From Terrihabitans soli (GTDB lineage: Bacteria; Pseudomonadota; Alphaproteobacteria; Rhizobiales; Methylopilaceae), in the NCBI RefSeq assembly GCF_014191545.1, contig NZ_AP023361.1:2260501-2324500 (forward strand): DNA of 64,000 bases. Direction: 5' to 3'. Positions 19,216 through 28,240 of the stretch are shown here, in pieces. A program made the translations under genes and the position numbers. Below the pieces are notes generated by a model, which did no database searches, was not told where the DNA came from, and saw only the letters and a program-made list of their open reading frames with translations. Position 1 is the stretch's first letter. Each line of letters starts with the position of its first letter.

Positions 19216-19965
19216 TTAGGCCGTGACGTCGCCGAGGCGTTCGATCGCGGTGCGCCTCAATTCGTCGCCGCGCTGCATCATCTGAGCGAGCGTCGAATAG
19301 GCACGGGTGAGTTCAACCAGGCGGGTCGTTTCGACGACCGCCTGCACATTGGATTTTTCGACAGCGTATTGCTGGATGCCGCCCTGCCCCGGCGCGAGCT
19401 CGGCGCCGATACCTTCGGCGCGGAACATGCTCGAGCCCGTGGCAACGAGGCTCTGCGGATCGCCGAAGGTCGTCAGCAAGAGGCGGCCGCGGGGACCTTG
19501 ATCGGTCGAGACGGTGCCGTCTTTGCCGACGGTGATCGCGGTTTCGGTGTCGGCGAACTGAATGGGGCCCGAGGTCGACATGACCGGATAGCCCTCATTC
19601 GTGACCAGCGTGCCCTGCGTGTCGAGCTGGAACTGGCCATTGCGCGTATAGCGCACGCCTTCCGGAGTCTGGATGGCGAAGAAGGCCTCGCCGTCGATCG
19701 CAAGATCGAGCTGGTTGTTGGTAATCTGGATGGGGCCGGCGGAAAAATCCTGCCAGGTCGCACGGTCCTCGACATAGGACAGGCGCTTGTCGCGATTGTT
19801 CGGAAAGATTTCCGCGCTCGCAACCGGCATCAGATATTCGCTGAACTTGACCTGTTCGCTCTTGAAACCTGCGGTTCCAAGATTGGCGATGTTGTTCGCA
19901 ACCACTTCGAGCTCTCGCCGAAGGGCCATCTGACGCGACAGGCCAACGAGTTGTGCGTTTTCCAC
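19216..19965 (-). CDS. flgF: flagellar proximal rod protein FlgF
   Basis: A rod protein of 249 residues starting at GTG (MENAQLVGLSRQMAL), with GGGGGAAG upstream. It has the rod motif ANNIANLGTAGFKSEQVKF, the central block GEAFFAIQTPEGVRYTRNGQ and the C-terminal helix VVETTRLVELTRAYSTLAQM. It is the first gene of the minus-strand unit flgF-flgG-flgA-flgH, divergent from fliL. The 265-base intergenic region holds a double FlbD-like site and a CtrA half-site. Confidence 0.95.
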   Translation of the reverse strand: MENAQLVGLSRQMALRRELEVVANNIANLGTAGFKSEQVKFSEYLMPVASAEIFPNNRDKRLSYVEDRATWQDFSAGPIQITNNQLDLAIDGEAFFAIQTPEGVRYTRNGQFQLDTQGTLVTNEGYPVMSTSGPIQFADTETAITVGKDGTVSTDQGPRGRLLLTTFGDPQSLVATGSSMFRAEGIGAELAPGQGGIQQYAVEKSNVQAVVETTRLVELTRAYSTLAQMMQRGDELRRTAIERLGDVTA

Positions 19966-20121
19966 GAAGCTTCCCCCTTCGCGTGTTCAGTCTCTGTCCA
20001 ACCGCCCTTCCCGGCGTCCGGACACACAGAACAATTCACGCAGCGTGCCAGTTGGAAAAACGCTGATTTACCAATGGGAAACCATATAGTTCTCTGAAAA
20101 TTGAGGGTAATTCCGGTACCA

Positions 20122-20152
20122 CCCGGCAGAATTAGCCCGGCAAAAATTGCCG
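20122..20152. promoter_or_regulatory. FlbD/ftr-like palindrome pair between flgF and fliL
   Basis: An exact CGGCA-N5-TGCCG palindrome (20138-20152, AT-rich centre) is preceded by a degenerate copy CCCGGCA-N5-AGCCC (20122-20138), with centres 14 bp apart. It lies between divergent flgF and fliL and follows the same pattern as the flgB/fliO, fliX/flgI and flgE regions. The binding factor is inferred to be FlbD. Confidence 0.65.
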
Positions 20153-20167
20153 TACGGAAAGAGGTTG

Positions 20168-20175
20168 TTAACCAT
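20168..20175. promoter_or_regulatory. CtrA half-site upstream of fliL
   Basis: TTAACCAT lies 56-63 bases before the fliL ATG, and a second TTAA follows 17 bases further on (20189-20192) instead of the canonical 7. I read it as a half-site or degenerate CtrA box. It sits 15 bases from the FlbD-like palindrome. Confidence 0.45.
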
Positions 20176-20230
20176 TCTTTCCCTAGCCTTAAGGAAACGG
20201 CGCTCGGCCGGATTCTGAGGCTCTTTCCGA

Positions 20231-20743
20231 ATGGCAAATGTTGCGGACGCCCCTGATGTCGATGGCGGCGAAGGCCAGGAGGCCCCGAAGGGTAAGTCGC
20301 GCTTCGGCCTGAAGCTTGGCAAGAAACAGATGATCATGGCGGCGGGCGGACTTCTCGTCCTGCTCGGCCTTGGCGGCGGTGCGTACTTCTTTCTGGGCGG
20401 CACGCATGAGGAAGAAGCCGGCCATGCCGAAAAGCAGCCGGTCGTCTTTATCGATCTGCCCGACATGATGGTCAATCTGACGGCGCCGTCGGAGCGCCCG
20501 AAATACCTGAAGATGAAAATCGCGCTCGAAGTCTCCGACGAAAAGAACGCCGAGCAGATCCGCCCTCTCCTGCCGCGCGTCGTCGACAGCTTCCAGACTC
20601 ACTTGCGCGAAATGCGTCCCGAAGATCTCGACGGTTCGGCCGGCATGTACCGGCTGAAGGAAGAACTGCTGCGCCGCATCAATCAGGCGGTATTCCCCGC
20701 CAAGGTTGATGCAATCCTCTTCAAAGAACTCCTGCTGCAATAG
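20231..20743 (+). CDS. fliL: flagellar basal body-associated protein FliL
   Basis: A bitopic inner-membrane protein that supports stator function around the motor. It is 170 residues: a charged cytoplasmic N-terminus, one membrane helix (about 38-57), and a periplasmic domain with FIDLPDMMVNLTAPSERPKY and the C-terminal PAKVDAILFKELLLQ typical of FliL. It is the first gene of the unit fliL-fliM-(bitopic protein)-motE-like-(repeat protein). Confidence 0.95.
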   Translation: MANVADAPDVDGGEGQEAPKGKSRFGLKLGKKQMIMAAGGLLVLLGLGGGAYFFLGGTHEEEAGHAEKQPVVFIDLPDMMVNLTAPSERPKYLKMKIALEVSDEKNAEQIRPLLPRVVDSFQTHLREMRPEDLDGSAGMYRLKEELLRRINQAVFPAKVDAILFKELLLQ

Positions 20744-20754
20744 GCGCGATCGAA

Positions 20755-21921
20755 ATGGCCGGCGAAGAAGACAATATCGACATTGCCGCCGAATGGGGCG
20801 CAGCTCTCGCCGAACAGGGCGCGGGCGGCGACAATCCGGAAGAAATGGCCGCCGAATGGGCGGCCATGCTCGATGGCGGCTCGGCCGTCGTCGACAATCA
20901 GGTGCGCGGCGGCGCCGACCGCATCCTCAATCAGGAAGAAATCGACAGCCTTCTCGGTTTCAATCTGGATGAGCTGTCGCTCAACCAGCATTCGGGCATT
21001 CGCGCGATCATCGATTCGGCGATGGTCTCCTACGAGCGTCTGCCGATGCTCGAAATCGTGTTCGACCGGCTTGTCCGGTTGCTCACGACGTCTCTGCGCA
21101 ATTTCACCTCCGACAACGTCGAAGTTTCGCTCGACCAGATCACCTCGGTCCGCTTCGGCGACTATCTGAACTCGATCCCGCTGCCGGCGATCCTCGCGGT
21201 CATCAAGGCCGACCCCTGGGACAATTACGGCATCGTCACCGTCGACTCGAGCCTCATCTATTCGATCATCGACGTTCTCCTCGGCGGACGCCGCGGCGTC
21301 GGCCCGATGCGTGTCGAGGGCCGTCCCTACACGACCATCGAGACCAATCTCGTCAAGCGCATGATCGAGCTCGTGCTCGTCGATGCCGAACAGGCCTTCA
21401 AGCCGCTGTCGCCGGTGCACTTCAACATCGACCGGCTCGAGACAAATCCGCGTTTTGCCGCCGTCGCACGGCCCGCCAACGCGGCGATCCTGGTCAAGCT
21501 CCGGATCGACATGGAAGACCGGGGCGGCACATTCGATTTCCTCCTGCCCTACGCAACGATCGAGCCGATCCGTGATGTCCTTCTGCAAGGCTTCATGGGT
21601 GAAAAGTTCGGCCGCGACGCGACCTGGGAAGGCCATCTTGCGACCGAAATCTGGGCTGCCCAGATCGATGTGCAGGCTGTTCTGTATGAGCGGCTGATGC
21701 CGCTGAAACGCATCATGGATCTCGAAGTCGGCGACACGCTGATGCTCGATGTCAGATCCGACAGCCTCGTCGAATTGAGATGCGGCGATTTTCTTGTGAC
21801 GCAAGGGACGATGGGACGATCCGGAGAGCACGTCGCCGTCCAGGTCGCGCGGCCCGTCCGGCGCTCGCGCACCACAATGGCCATATTCGAGTCCGCCGAG
21901 ACTCAGAAGGAGACGCTGTAA
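20755..21921 (+). CDS. fliM: flagellar motor switch protein FliM
   Basis: A C-ring component that binds phospho-CheY and sets rotation direction or speed. It is 388 residues. The CheY-binding motif, usually at the extreme N-terminus, here is ILNQEEIDSLLGF at about residues 56-68. Before it lies an extra acidic stretch with two WxAxL elements (AAEWGAALAEQ at about 11, AAEWAAMLDGG at about 34). The middle domain (GIRAIIDSAMVSYERLPMLE) and the C-terminal SpoA domain (LEVGDTLMLDV) are normal. Its stop overlaps the next start by one base. Confidence 0.95.
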   Translation: MAGEEDNIDIAAEWGAALAEQGAGGDNPEEMAAEWAAMLDGGSAVVDNQVRGGADRILNQEEIDSLLGFNLDELSLNQHSGIRAIIDSAMVSYERLPMLEIVFDRLVRLLTTSLRNFTSDNVEVSLDQITSVRFGDYLNSIPLPAILAVIKADPWDNYGIVTVDSSLIYSIIDVLLGGRRGVGPMRVEGRPYTTIETNLVKRMIELVLVDAEQAFKPLSPVHFNIDRLETNPRFAAVARPANAAILVKLRIDMEDRGGTFDFLLPYATIEPIRDVLLQGFMGEKFGRDATWEGHLATEIWAAQIDVQAVLYERLMPLKRIMDLEVGDTLMLDVRSDSLVELRCGDFLVTQGTMGRSGEHVAVQVARPVRRSRTTMAIFESAETQKETL

Positions 21922-22367
21922 TGAGCAACGGAATTGCGCTGGTGATCGAGTCTTTGGTGGCAGTGCTTCTCGTCATGACCATCGGCTATTGCTGGCTGCT
22001 GAATAAGCGTCTGCTCAAGCTGCGGTCCGACGAAAGCGTGCTGCGGGCGACGATCGCCGAGCTCGTTACGGCGACCGACATCGCCGGGCGTGCCATTTCG
22101 GGACTCAAACAGGCTGTGCATGACTGCGACACGGCTCTTGGCGAACGCTTGGGGCGCGCCGAAGACATTTCCCGCCATATAACGGAGCAGACCGCTATCG
22201 GAGAGGATGTCGTGCGCCGCATTGCCCTGCTCGCCACTGCGGCCCGTCCGGCGCCGCTGAAGCCGGAACAGCCGCCGGCGAATACGCAAACGCAACGTTC
22301 GTCCTCCACACTGGCGGCCGCCCAGGCGTTTGTGCGCCGTAACCAGGAGCGCCATTCGGCGGCCTAA
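21921..22367 (+). CDS. small bitopic membrane protein in the fliLM operon (DUF6468/PflI-like candidate)
   Basis: A 148-residue protein whose ATG overlaps the fliM stop (TAATG). It has a single N-terminal membrane helix (about 5-25, ALVIESLVAVLLVMTIGYCW), then a helical, probably coiled-coil cytoplasmic part (RSDESVLRATIAELVTATD, GLKQAVHDCDTALGERLGRA), then a Pro/Gln-rich linker and a basic end. Its place directly after fliM and its topology recall DUF6468-type proteins and the Caulobacter flagellar positioning protein PflI. That link is a position-based guess. It is probably a flagellar placement or motor accessory factor. Confidence 0.7.
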   Translation: MSNGIALVIESLVAVLLVMTIGYCWLLNKRLLKLRSDESVLRATIAELVTATDIAGRAISGLKQAVHDCDTALGERLGRAEDISRHITEQTAIGEDVVRRIALLATAARPAPLKPEQPPANTQTQRSSSTLAAAQAFVRRNQERHSAA

Positions 22368-22375
22368 GGACGAAG

Positions 22376-23236
22376 ATGAAACTGCGCGTACTGCCCCTTG
22401 TGATGGCCTGCGCGGGCCTGCTGCTTGTCTTGAAAGCGGCAGGCCTTGTGCTGACCGGGCATTATGCGTTCGAGGCCCAGCCCGTCCCCGCGGCGACGGC
22501 GGCCATTCCCATCGAGCAGACCTACCGGCCTTCCGCGGCCGCCCGTACGGGCAATTCCTGGAACATGCCGGCCGACGGCGGCACTTACGACCCGATCGTC
22601 ACCGGCAGTCTGCCGCCTAAAAAGCCGAAGGAAGAGAAGCCCGCCGCCGAGGCGAAGCCGGCTGAGAAACCCGCCGCGGGCGGCCATGGCGCGCCCGCCG
22701 CCGAGACGCAGCCGCAAACGCCGCCGGTCGATGCCGTCGACCAGATGCAGAAGAACAATCCGGAGAATTTGTCGAGCGCCGAGAAGGCCTTGCTTGACCG
22801 TCTTCAGGCGCGGCGCCAGGAGCTCGACAGCCGCTCGCAGGAACTGGACCTGCGCGAAAATCTGCTCCGCGCCGCCGAAAAGAAGATCGAAGAACAGCTC
22901 GTCGAACTGAAGGCGGTCGAGGATCGTATCGCCGCGGCCGAAGAGGCCAAGAAATCCGAGGAAGACGCCAAGCTGAAAGATCTCGTGATCATGTACGAGA
23001 ACATGAAACCCAAAGAAGCCGCGGCAATCTTCGATGTCATGGACATGAAGGTTCTCGTCGAAGTCGCGAGCAAAATGGCTCCGAAAAAGGCCGGCGATGT
23101 GATCGCCAAAATGGAGCCTGCCGTGGCCGAGCGCCTGACGGTTGCTTTGGCCAAGCGCCAGGAAGCAAAAGCGGTGGCGGCTAATCCCGCCAATTCCGCC
23201 AATTTGCCTAAAATCGAAGGTCAAAAGGCCAACTAA
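22376..23236 (+). CDS. MotE-like protein with coiled coil and MgtE-N-type domain
   Basis: A 286-residue protein with an N-terminal signal anchor (LPLVMACAGLLLVLKAAGLV), a Pro/Ala/Lys-rich linker (about 75-125), a long charged coiled coil (about 135-205, QELDLRENLLRAAEKKIEEQ) and a C-terminal domain MYENMKPKEAAAIFDVMDMK / AGDVIAKMEPAVAERL. The last part is the MgtE-N/FliG-like fold found in MotE, the periplasmic partner of motility protein MotC in Sinorhizobium. It probably acts in the periplasm next to the stator. It starts eight bases after the previous gene. Confidence 0.8.
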   Translation: MKLRVLPLVMACAGLLLVLKAAGLVLTGHYAFEAQPVPAATAAIPIEQTYRPSAAARTGNSWNMPADGGTYDPIVTGSLPPKKPKEEKPAAEAKPAEKPAAGGHGAPAAETQPQTPPVDAVDQMQKNNPENLSSAEKALLDRLQARRQELDSRSQELDLRENLLRAAEKKIEEQLVELKAVEDRIAAAEEAKKSEEDAKLKDLVIMYENMKPKEAAAIFDVMDMKVLVEVASKMAPKKAGDVIAKMEPAVAERLTVALAKRQEAKAVAANPANSANLPKIEGQKAN

Positions 23237-23395
23237 TACCCCCCATTTCCTCTCTATGCGGGAGGACGTTTGTTAACTCCCTACCGTGTATCCAGATGCG
23301 AACCGCAGGACGCGGAGGGTCGAGTTTTGTCGCACAGGAAGACGCGTAGCAAAACGATTGTGCTTGCACGGCCGAACGAGCCATTTGCGGGAGCG

Positions 23396-26300
23396 ATGGC
23401 GCTCGCCCGGATTCTGCTGGCGCTCGCCTTCCTCCTCGCGCTGCTTTTTTCCATTCCCGCGCGCGCCGAAGGCGCCAATATCCAGGCCTCCGAACAGGAC
23501 GGCTATGGCCGGCTCATCGTCACCTTCGACGACCCGCCGGAGGTTACTGCGAAGATCGCCAACGGCATCATCGTCGTCTCGTTCTCCAAACCGGCCGACT
23601 TCTCGGCCGAACAGATTCAACCCGGCCTCTCGACCTTCGTGTCGAGCGCACGCCGCGATCCCGACGGCATGGGCATTCGTCTTGCCCTGTCGCGGGCGGT
23701 GAAGATCAACCCCGTCGAAGCCGGCGAAAAGTTCTTCCTCGACATCATGCCGGAGAACTGGAAGGGCATGCCGCCCGCGCTGCCCGCCGAAGTCATCGCC
23801 GATCTGACCAAACGCGCGCTCGATGCCGAGCGGATCAAGAAGGAACTCGCCCGCGCCCAGACGCTGCCGCCCGCGACCATGCAGGTCTCCGCGGGCAGCA
23901 ATGACAGCCGTATCCGCGTCACCTTCTCGTTCAGCGACAAGATCGAGGTCCGTTTCAAGAACGAAGGCCGCCGCGGCGTATTGACGGTGCCGGGCAATAC
24001 CGTGTTCGACCTCGCCGAGGCGCGCGCCGCGCTGCCGCCCGAAATCACCGAATTTTCCGGCGTTACCGTCGGCAACGCGCTGGTCGTGAAATTTGCGGCT
24101 CCCGAGGGCCAGGAACTGCGCGGCTCGCAGGAAGAGAACGCCTTCGTCATCGATATCGCAGCACCCGGCTCTTTCGAACCGCGCGCTTCGGTCGCTCCGC
24201 CTCCCCAGGAAGACAAGAAATTCGGCGAGATCGCCGAGATCGGCGGCGCGATCGAGGAGCATGACGGCGACTTCGCGCAAGACGCCGTTCTCATTCCGCC
24301 GGCCGACATTTCGAAACCCTCTATCGCTCTCGAGAAGAGCCCAGAAGTCGGGCCGGCTACGGCCACGGGACCGCACGACGCAAAGCCCGCAGCTGCGGAA
24401 GCCGCCAAAACTGCGCCCGAGCTTGCGACGCAATCGCCGGAGCAGCACGCAGCAGAACTCGCCGCCAAGCAAAGCGCACACGCAGCAACGCCCGATGCGC
24501 CTCCGGCGAGCACCCAGACGCGGCGTCAGGGCCGCATCCAGACTTCAGAGCCCGCGGCCGATACCGCACACGCGCCGCAGCCGGCTGCGGTTGCACCCGC
24601 CGCTGCTGCGCCGGCTGCCACGCCTGCTCCCGCAAAACCTGTCGCAAACGTACGGGAAGCCATTCCGCCGGCGCCCGCTGAAACGCACGATCCGGCATCG
24701 CACGCCGCCGCCGAAGGACCGGTGCCGAGCGAGCCGTCGCATGGCCCAGAACTCGACGCGCCGATCCTGTCGAAAGCCGAACAGGCCCTGAAGGATTTCG
24801 CCGACAGCGCCGTCCGATACGGCGTGCAGCTGCAAACGAACGAAGGCACGCTGCAAATCGCTATTCCGTTTGAAAAACTGCCGCCGGCCGCCGCCTTCAT
24901 TCGCGGCGCGAGCGTCTTTGCCGTGTTCGACGGCAATCCTGACGTCGATGTCGCAAAGATCGCCAGCGACAGCAACGGGCTGATCACGGCCGTGCGCAAA
25001 ACGCAGACCGTCTCCGGCTCGGCTCTCGAAATGTCGCTCAGCCAGCCGCGTCTGGCCAGCCTCGCAAGTTCCGGCCAGACCTGGATCCTGTCGCTCAGCG
25101 ATACGATCCTTGAGCCGACGCGCCCCATGCAGCTGATGCCGACCTTCAACAGCGACGGCCGCACCGCCCTGCAGGTCAAGACGGAAGGCGTCGGCCTTGT
25201 CCATCACGTCCCGGACGCGCAGGTCGGCGATGAGCTTCTCGTGGTGACGCTGAAGCCGCCGGCGCGCGGTCTCGTCCGCGAACGCGATTTCATCGAATTC
25301 GGCGCACTTGCGACCGCGCAAGGCCTCGCCTTCGAACCCCTCGCCGACGATCTTTCGGTCAAGACCGGCAGCGACAGCATCATGCTGACGCGCGACAAGG
25401 GCCTCACTCTGTCACTCGATGCCGAGCCTGCTGCGCTCGCGCCGATCCAGCTGAAGCCGGGCAGCCCCTTTGCGGCCGAGGCCTGGCGCAAGGCGCAGAC
25501 CACCTCGCAAGAAGCCATCAACGATCTCGCACGGGCCGCAGCCGCCGCCCCGCCGGAGGGCCGCACGAAAGCGCGTCTTCAACTGGCGCGGCTCGAACTT
25601 GCCGGCGGCAACGCCGCCGAGACCAAGGGCATTCTCGATGTCGCGACCGCAGAATCGCCCAATCTCGCCGACGATCCGGATGTGAAGGTTTTGCGCGGCA
25701 CCGCGCTTGTGATGCTGCGCCGCTTCGATGAGGCGGTAAAAGTTCTCGGCTCGGGCACGCTTTCCAACAATGGCGAAGCGGCGCTCTGGCGGATGATCGG
25801 GGAAGCAGGCCTTGGCCATCTCGGACTTGCCCGTGAAGCCTTCCGTGAAGGCGAGCCCGTGCTCGATGCGATGCCGCCCGATCTGCAGCGCATCTTCCGT
25901 CAGACCATGATCGAAGTCGCCGTCGCCGCCCAGGATTTCGCCACCGCCGCAACTCAGCTCGACGCCCTCGATACGCTCGGCGTGACGGACGGCTGGGCCG
26001 CGCGCGAAGTTATGCGTGGGCGTGTTGCCGAAGGCTTCGGCCAATCGGCGCTGGCGCTCGAGGCATATCGCCGGGCGATGGAATCCGGCAATGAGGAAGC
26101 GCGCGCCGAAGCGCGCCTGCACGCGATCAATCTCCGCTACAAGATGCAGGAGATCCAGCGCGCCGAAGCGATCAAGAACCTTGAAATGCTGACGACCGAC
26201 TGGCGCGGCGACGGCATCGAGGCGGATGCGCTGGCGAGCCTCACCGAACTTTACCGCGCCGACGAACGCTGGCGCGATGCCTTCGCCACCATGCGCACGG

Positions 26301-27205
26301 CGATGACCTATCACGCCAACGAAACCTCGACCCGCGCCATTCAGGACGAGATGACGGCGGAGTTCGCCAAACTCTTCCTCGCGCAGGGTGCCGATGCGGC
26401 GCCGCCGACGCTCGAAAGCGTCGCGCTGTTCTACGACTTCAAGGAACTGACGCCGCCCGGCAAGAAGGGCGATGAACTGATCCGCAATCTCGCCGACCGT
26501 CTGGTCGAAGTGGATCTTCTCAGCCAGGCCGCCGATCTTCTGACCTATCAGGTCAAGAACCGCCTCACCGGCGCCCCGCGGGCCCAGGTGGCCGCCCATG
26601 CGGCGGCGATCGAACTCATGGACCGCAAACCGGGCCGCGCGCTGAACATGCTGCACGACACGCGCATTTCGGGCCTGCCGTCCGAGCTTGTCCGCAACCG
26701 CCTGATGCTCGAAGCGCGCGCCCTGTCCGAACTGCAGCGCCCCGATCTCGCGCTTGAAATGATCGCCGGCTATTCGGGCGATGACGTCAACCGCCTGCGC
26801 GCCGACATCCAATGGGCGGCAAAGCGCTGGCAATCGGCCGCCGAAGCTCTCGAACTGATGCTCGGCACAAGCTGGCGTGCTGCCGAGCCGCTCAGCGACG
26901 ACACACGCAAGGACGTTCTGCGTGCCGCCATCGCCTATGCCCTCGCCGAAGACGATCTCGGCCTCGACCGGCTGCGCCAGAAATATTCCGGCAAGCTTGC
27001 CAGCACGCCGGACCAGGCGACGTTCGACATCGTCACCGCCCCCGCCGCAACGCGCGGCGCCGACTTCATCACGATCGCCAAGACGATTTCCGTCTCCGAT
27101 ACGCTAAAGTCCTTCCTCGACGATTATCGCAAGCGTTATCCGGAAAGCGCACCGCCGCAGGTGCGCACGAGCGACAAGCCGCAGGACAAGACGGCACAGC
27201 TCTAA
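23396..27205 (+). CDS. large secreted tetratricopeptide-type repeat protein of the motility operon
   Basis: A 1269-residue protein from the ATG at 23396, which opens directly on a signal peptide (ILLALAFLLALLFSIPARAEG). The mature N-terminal part (to about 300) has beta-rich AMIN-like repeats (GYGRLIVTFDDPPEVTAKI, DSRIRVTFSFSDKIEVRF). It is followed by a Pro/Ala/Gln-rich linker (about 320-430), a third similar beta module, and about 550 residues of helical TPR-like repeats (LQLARLELAGGNAAETKGIL, VLRGTALVMLRRFDEAVKVL). A TTG at 23270 with GGAGG upstream would add 42 residues before the signal and is less likely. It is probably a periplasmic motor scaffold working with the MotE-like protein. 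Its stop overlaps the convergent SRPBCC gene. Confidence 0.75.
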   Translation: MALARILLALAFLLALLFSIPARAEGANIQASEQDGYGRLIVTFDDPPEVTAKIANGIIVVSFSKPADFSAEQIQPGLSTFVSSARRDPDGMGIRLALSRAVKINPVEAGEKFFLDIMPENWKGMPPALPAEVIADLTKRALDAERIKKELARAQTLPPATMQVSAGSNDSRIRVTFSFSDKIEVRFKNEGRRGVLTVPGNTVFDLAEARAALPPEITEFSGVTVGNALVVKFAAPEGQELRGSQEENAFVIDIAAPGSFEPRASVAPPPQEDKKFGEIAEIGGAIEEHDGDFAQDAVLIPPADISKPSIALEKSPEVGPATATGPHDAKPAAAEAAKTAPELATQSPEQHAAELAAKQSAHAATPDAPPASTQTRRQGRIQTSEPAADTAHAPQPAAVAPAAAAPAATPAPAKPVANVREAIPPAPAETHDPASHAAAEGPVPSEPSHGPELDAPILSKAEQALKDFADSAVRYGVQLQTNEGTLQIAIPFEKLPPAAAFIRGASVFAVFDGNPDVDVAKIASDSNGLITAVRKTQTVSGSALEMSLSQPRLASLASSGQTWILSLSDTILEPTRPMQLMPTFNSDGRTALQVKTEGVGLVHHVPDAQVGDELLVVTLKPPARGLVRERDFIEFGALATAQGLAFEPLADDLSVKTGSDSIMLTRDKGLTLSLDAEPAALAPIQLKPGSPFAAEAWRKAQTTSQEAINDLARAAAAAPPEGRTKARLQLARLELAGGNAAETKGILDVATAESPNLADDPDVKVLRGTALVMLRRFDEAVKVLGSGTLSNNGEAALWRMIGEAGLGHLGLAREAFREGEPVLDAMPPDLQRIFRQTMIEVAVAAQDFATAATQLDALDTLGVTDGWAAREVMRGRVAEGFGQSALALEAYRRAMESGNEEARAEARLHAINLRYKMQEIQRAEAIKNLEMLTTDWRGDGIEADALASLTELYRADERWRDAFATMRTAMTYHANETSTRAIQDEMTAEFAKLFLAQGADAAPPTLESVALFYDFKELTPPGKKGDELIRNLADRLVEVDLLSQAADLLTYQVKNRLTGAPRAQVAAHAAAIELMDRKPGRALNMLHDTRISGLPSELVRNRLMLEARALSELQRPDLALEMIAGYSGDDVNRLRADIQWAAKRWQSAAEALELMLGTSWRAAEPLSDDTRKDVLRAAIAYALAEDDLGLDRLRQKYSGKLASTPDQATFDIVTAPAATRGADFITIAKTISVSDTLKSFLDDYRKRYPESAPPQVRTSDKPQDKTAQL

Positions 27206-28194
27206 GCGCCGCCCTTCCCTTCGAGCTTGCCCGCAATCTCAGCCAGCACACGCACCCAGCCAAGCTCCGCCCGGTCGCTGAAATCGGCCCAGATGGGCCG
27301 CATCTCGTGCACCAGAACGAGTACCGTCCCGCCGTTTTCCGCGCCAAGCTCCACCCGCACACGATCGAGCTCGGGTGAATAGTCGGGCATTCCGAAACTG
27401 AAGGTGATGTGGCCGGGCCGCGCGATCGTCCCGTAGCTGCCGACATGCGCAATCTCGGCCCCGTCGCGGTTTTCAACGACGCTGAAACGTCCACCCGGCC
27501 GCGCGTCGTTTTCGACGCGTACGATGTCCGCGCCTTCATGCCCGAACATCCACAGCCTTGGCCGCTCGGAGCCGAGAAACGCGTCGAACACCGCGGATGG
27601 CTTTTGCTTGAAACGCCGCACCACCCGGATCGTCAGCGGCGGTTCGCCGAGCAGTCTTTCATGCTCCTCCTGCGCCAGCGAAAAATGATGCCAGAACGGA
27701 CGGCGCTCGCGCGACAGGATCGCGTCTTCGAGAAGAAGAAGATGCGTGAACCAGCCCGACGCAACGCGGATCATTTCCGGCCGGTCCTCAAGACGCCGAT
27801 GCGTCAGGACAACAACGGTCCCGTCGCCGCGCGGCTCGATCTCGAACATCACTTCCGAATCCTGCCCCCAGCTGAAAGCAAGAAGGCGCGGCGCTTCGAT
27901 GCGCGTGATGCGTCCGGCCTGGCGATGGCCTCCGCCATGCGTGGCATAGCGCGGCGGAATGTCTTCGAAAGGCGACAGCTCGTCGAAATACCAGATCAGA
28001 TCGACAAGACCGTCTTTGCGCAGATCCATCTTGCCGGCGGCCCACCAGTCGCGGCGCTTTGAGCTTTCCGTCAGATAAGCCCAGATATCTTCGGCGCGTG
28101 CGGGATAAGCGCGCTCAAGCCGGACCACGCCGGGACGCGGGCTCGTCGCAAAACCCGTCAGGGCCTCGTTATGGGGAGACGGCGGGCGTGCCAT
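27202..28194 (-). CDS. tandem SRPBCC-domain protein
   Basis: A 330-residue protein with two START-like domains. The first (about 20-175, VVRLERAYPARAEDIWAYLT, PRLLAFSWGQDSEVMFEI) is closely related to the SRPBCC proteins at 14744-15271 and 28241-28771. The second (about 185-325, LTIRVVRRFKQKPSAVFDAF, GHITFSFGMPDYSPELDRV) is a typical AHSA1 domain. The function is unknown, and the ligand pocket could bind a lipid or other hydrophobic molecule. The 3' end overlaps the repeat-protein gene by three bases in convergent orientation. Confidence 0.85.
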   Translation of the reverse strand: MARPPSPHNEALTGFATSPRPGVVRLERAYPARAEDIWAYLTESSKRRDWWAAGKMDLRKDGLVDLIWYFDELSPFEDIPPRYATHGGGHRQAGRITRIEAPRLLAFSWGQDSEVMFEIEPRGDGTVVVLTHRRLEDRPEMIRVASGWFTHLLLLEDAILSRERRPFWHHFSLAQEEHERLLGEPPLTIRVVRRFKQKPSAVFDAFLGSERPRLWMFGHEGADIVRVENDARPGGRFSVVENRDGAEIAHVGSYGTIARPGHITFSFGMPDYSPELDRVRVELGAENGGTVLVLVHEMRPIWADFSDRAELGWVRVLAEIAGKLEGKGGA

Positions 28195-28240
28195 GGGCGA
28201 AGTCTAGCGCCATGACACGTCACACGCGACAAAGATCGGC

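Noticed and set aside
20030-20052. TGGCACG on the minus strand upstream of flgF as a sigma-54 promoter
   Set aside because: The -24 part is ideal but the -12 position reads GA instead of GC, so the second invariant element is missing.
23270-23395. Upstream TTG start with GGAGG for the 1269-residue repeat protein
   Set aside because: It would place 42 residues of non-typical sequence before a clear signal peptide. The ATG at 23396 gives a normal secretion signal, though this remains open.
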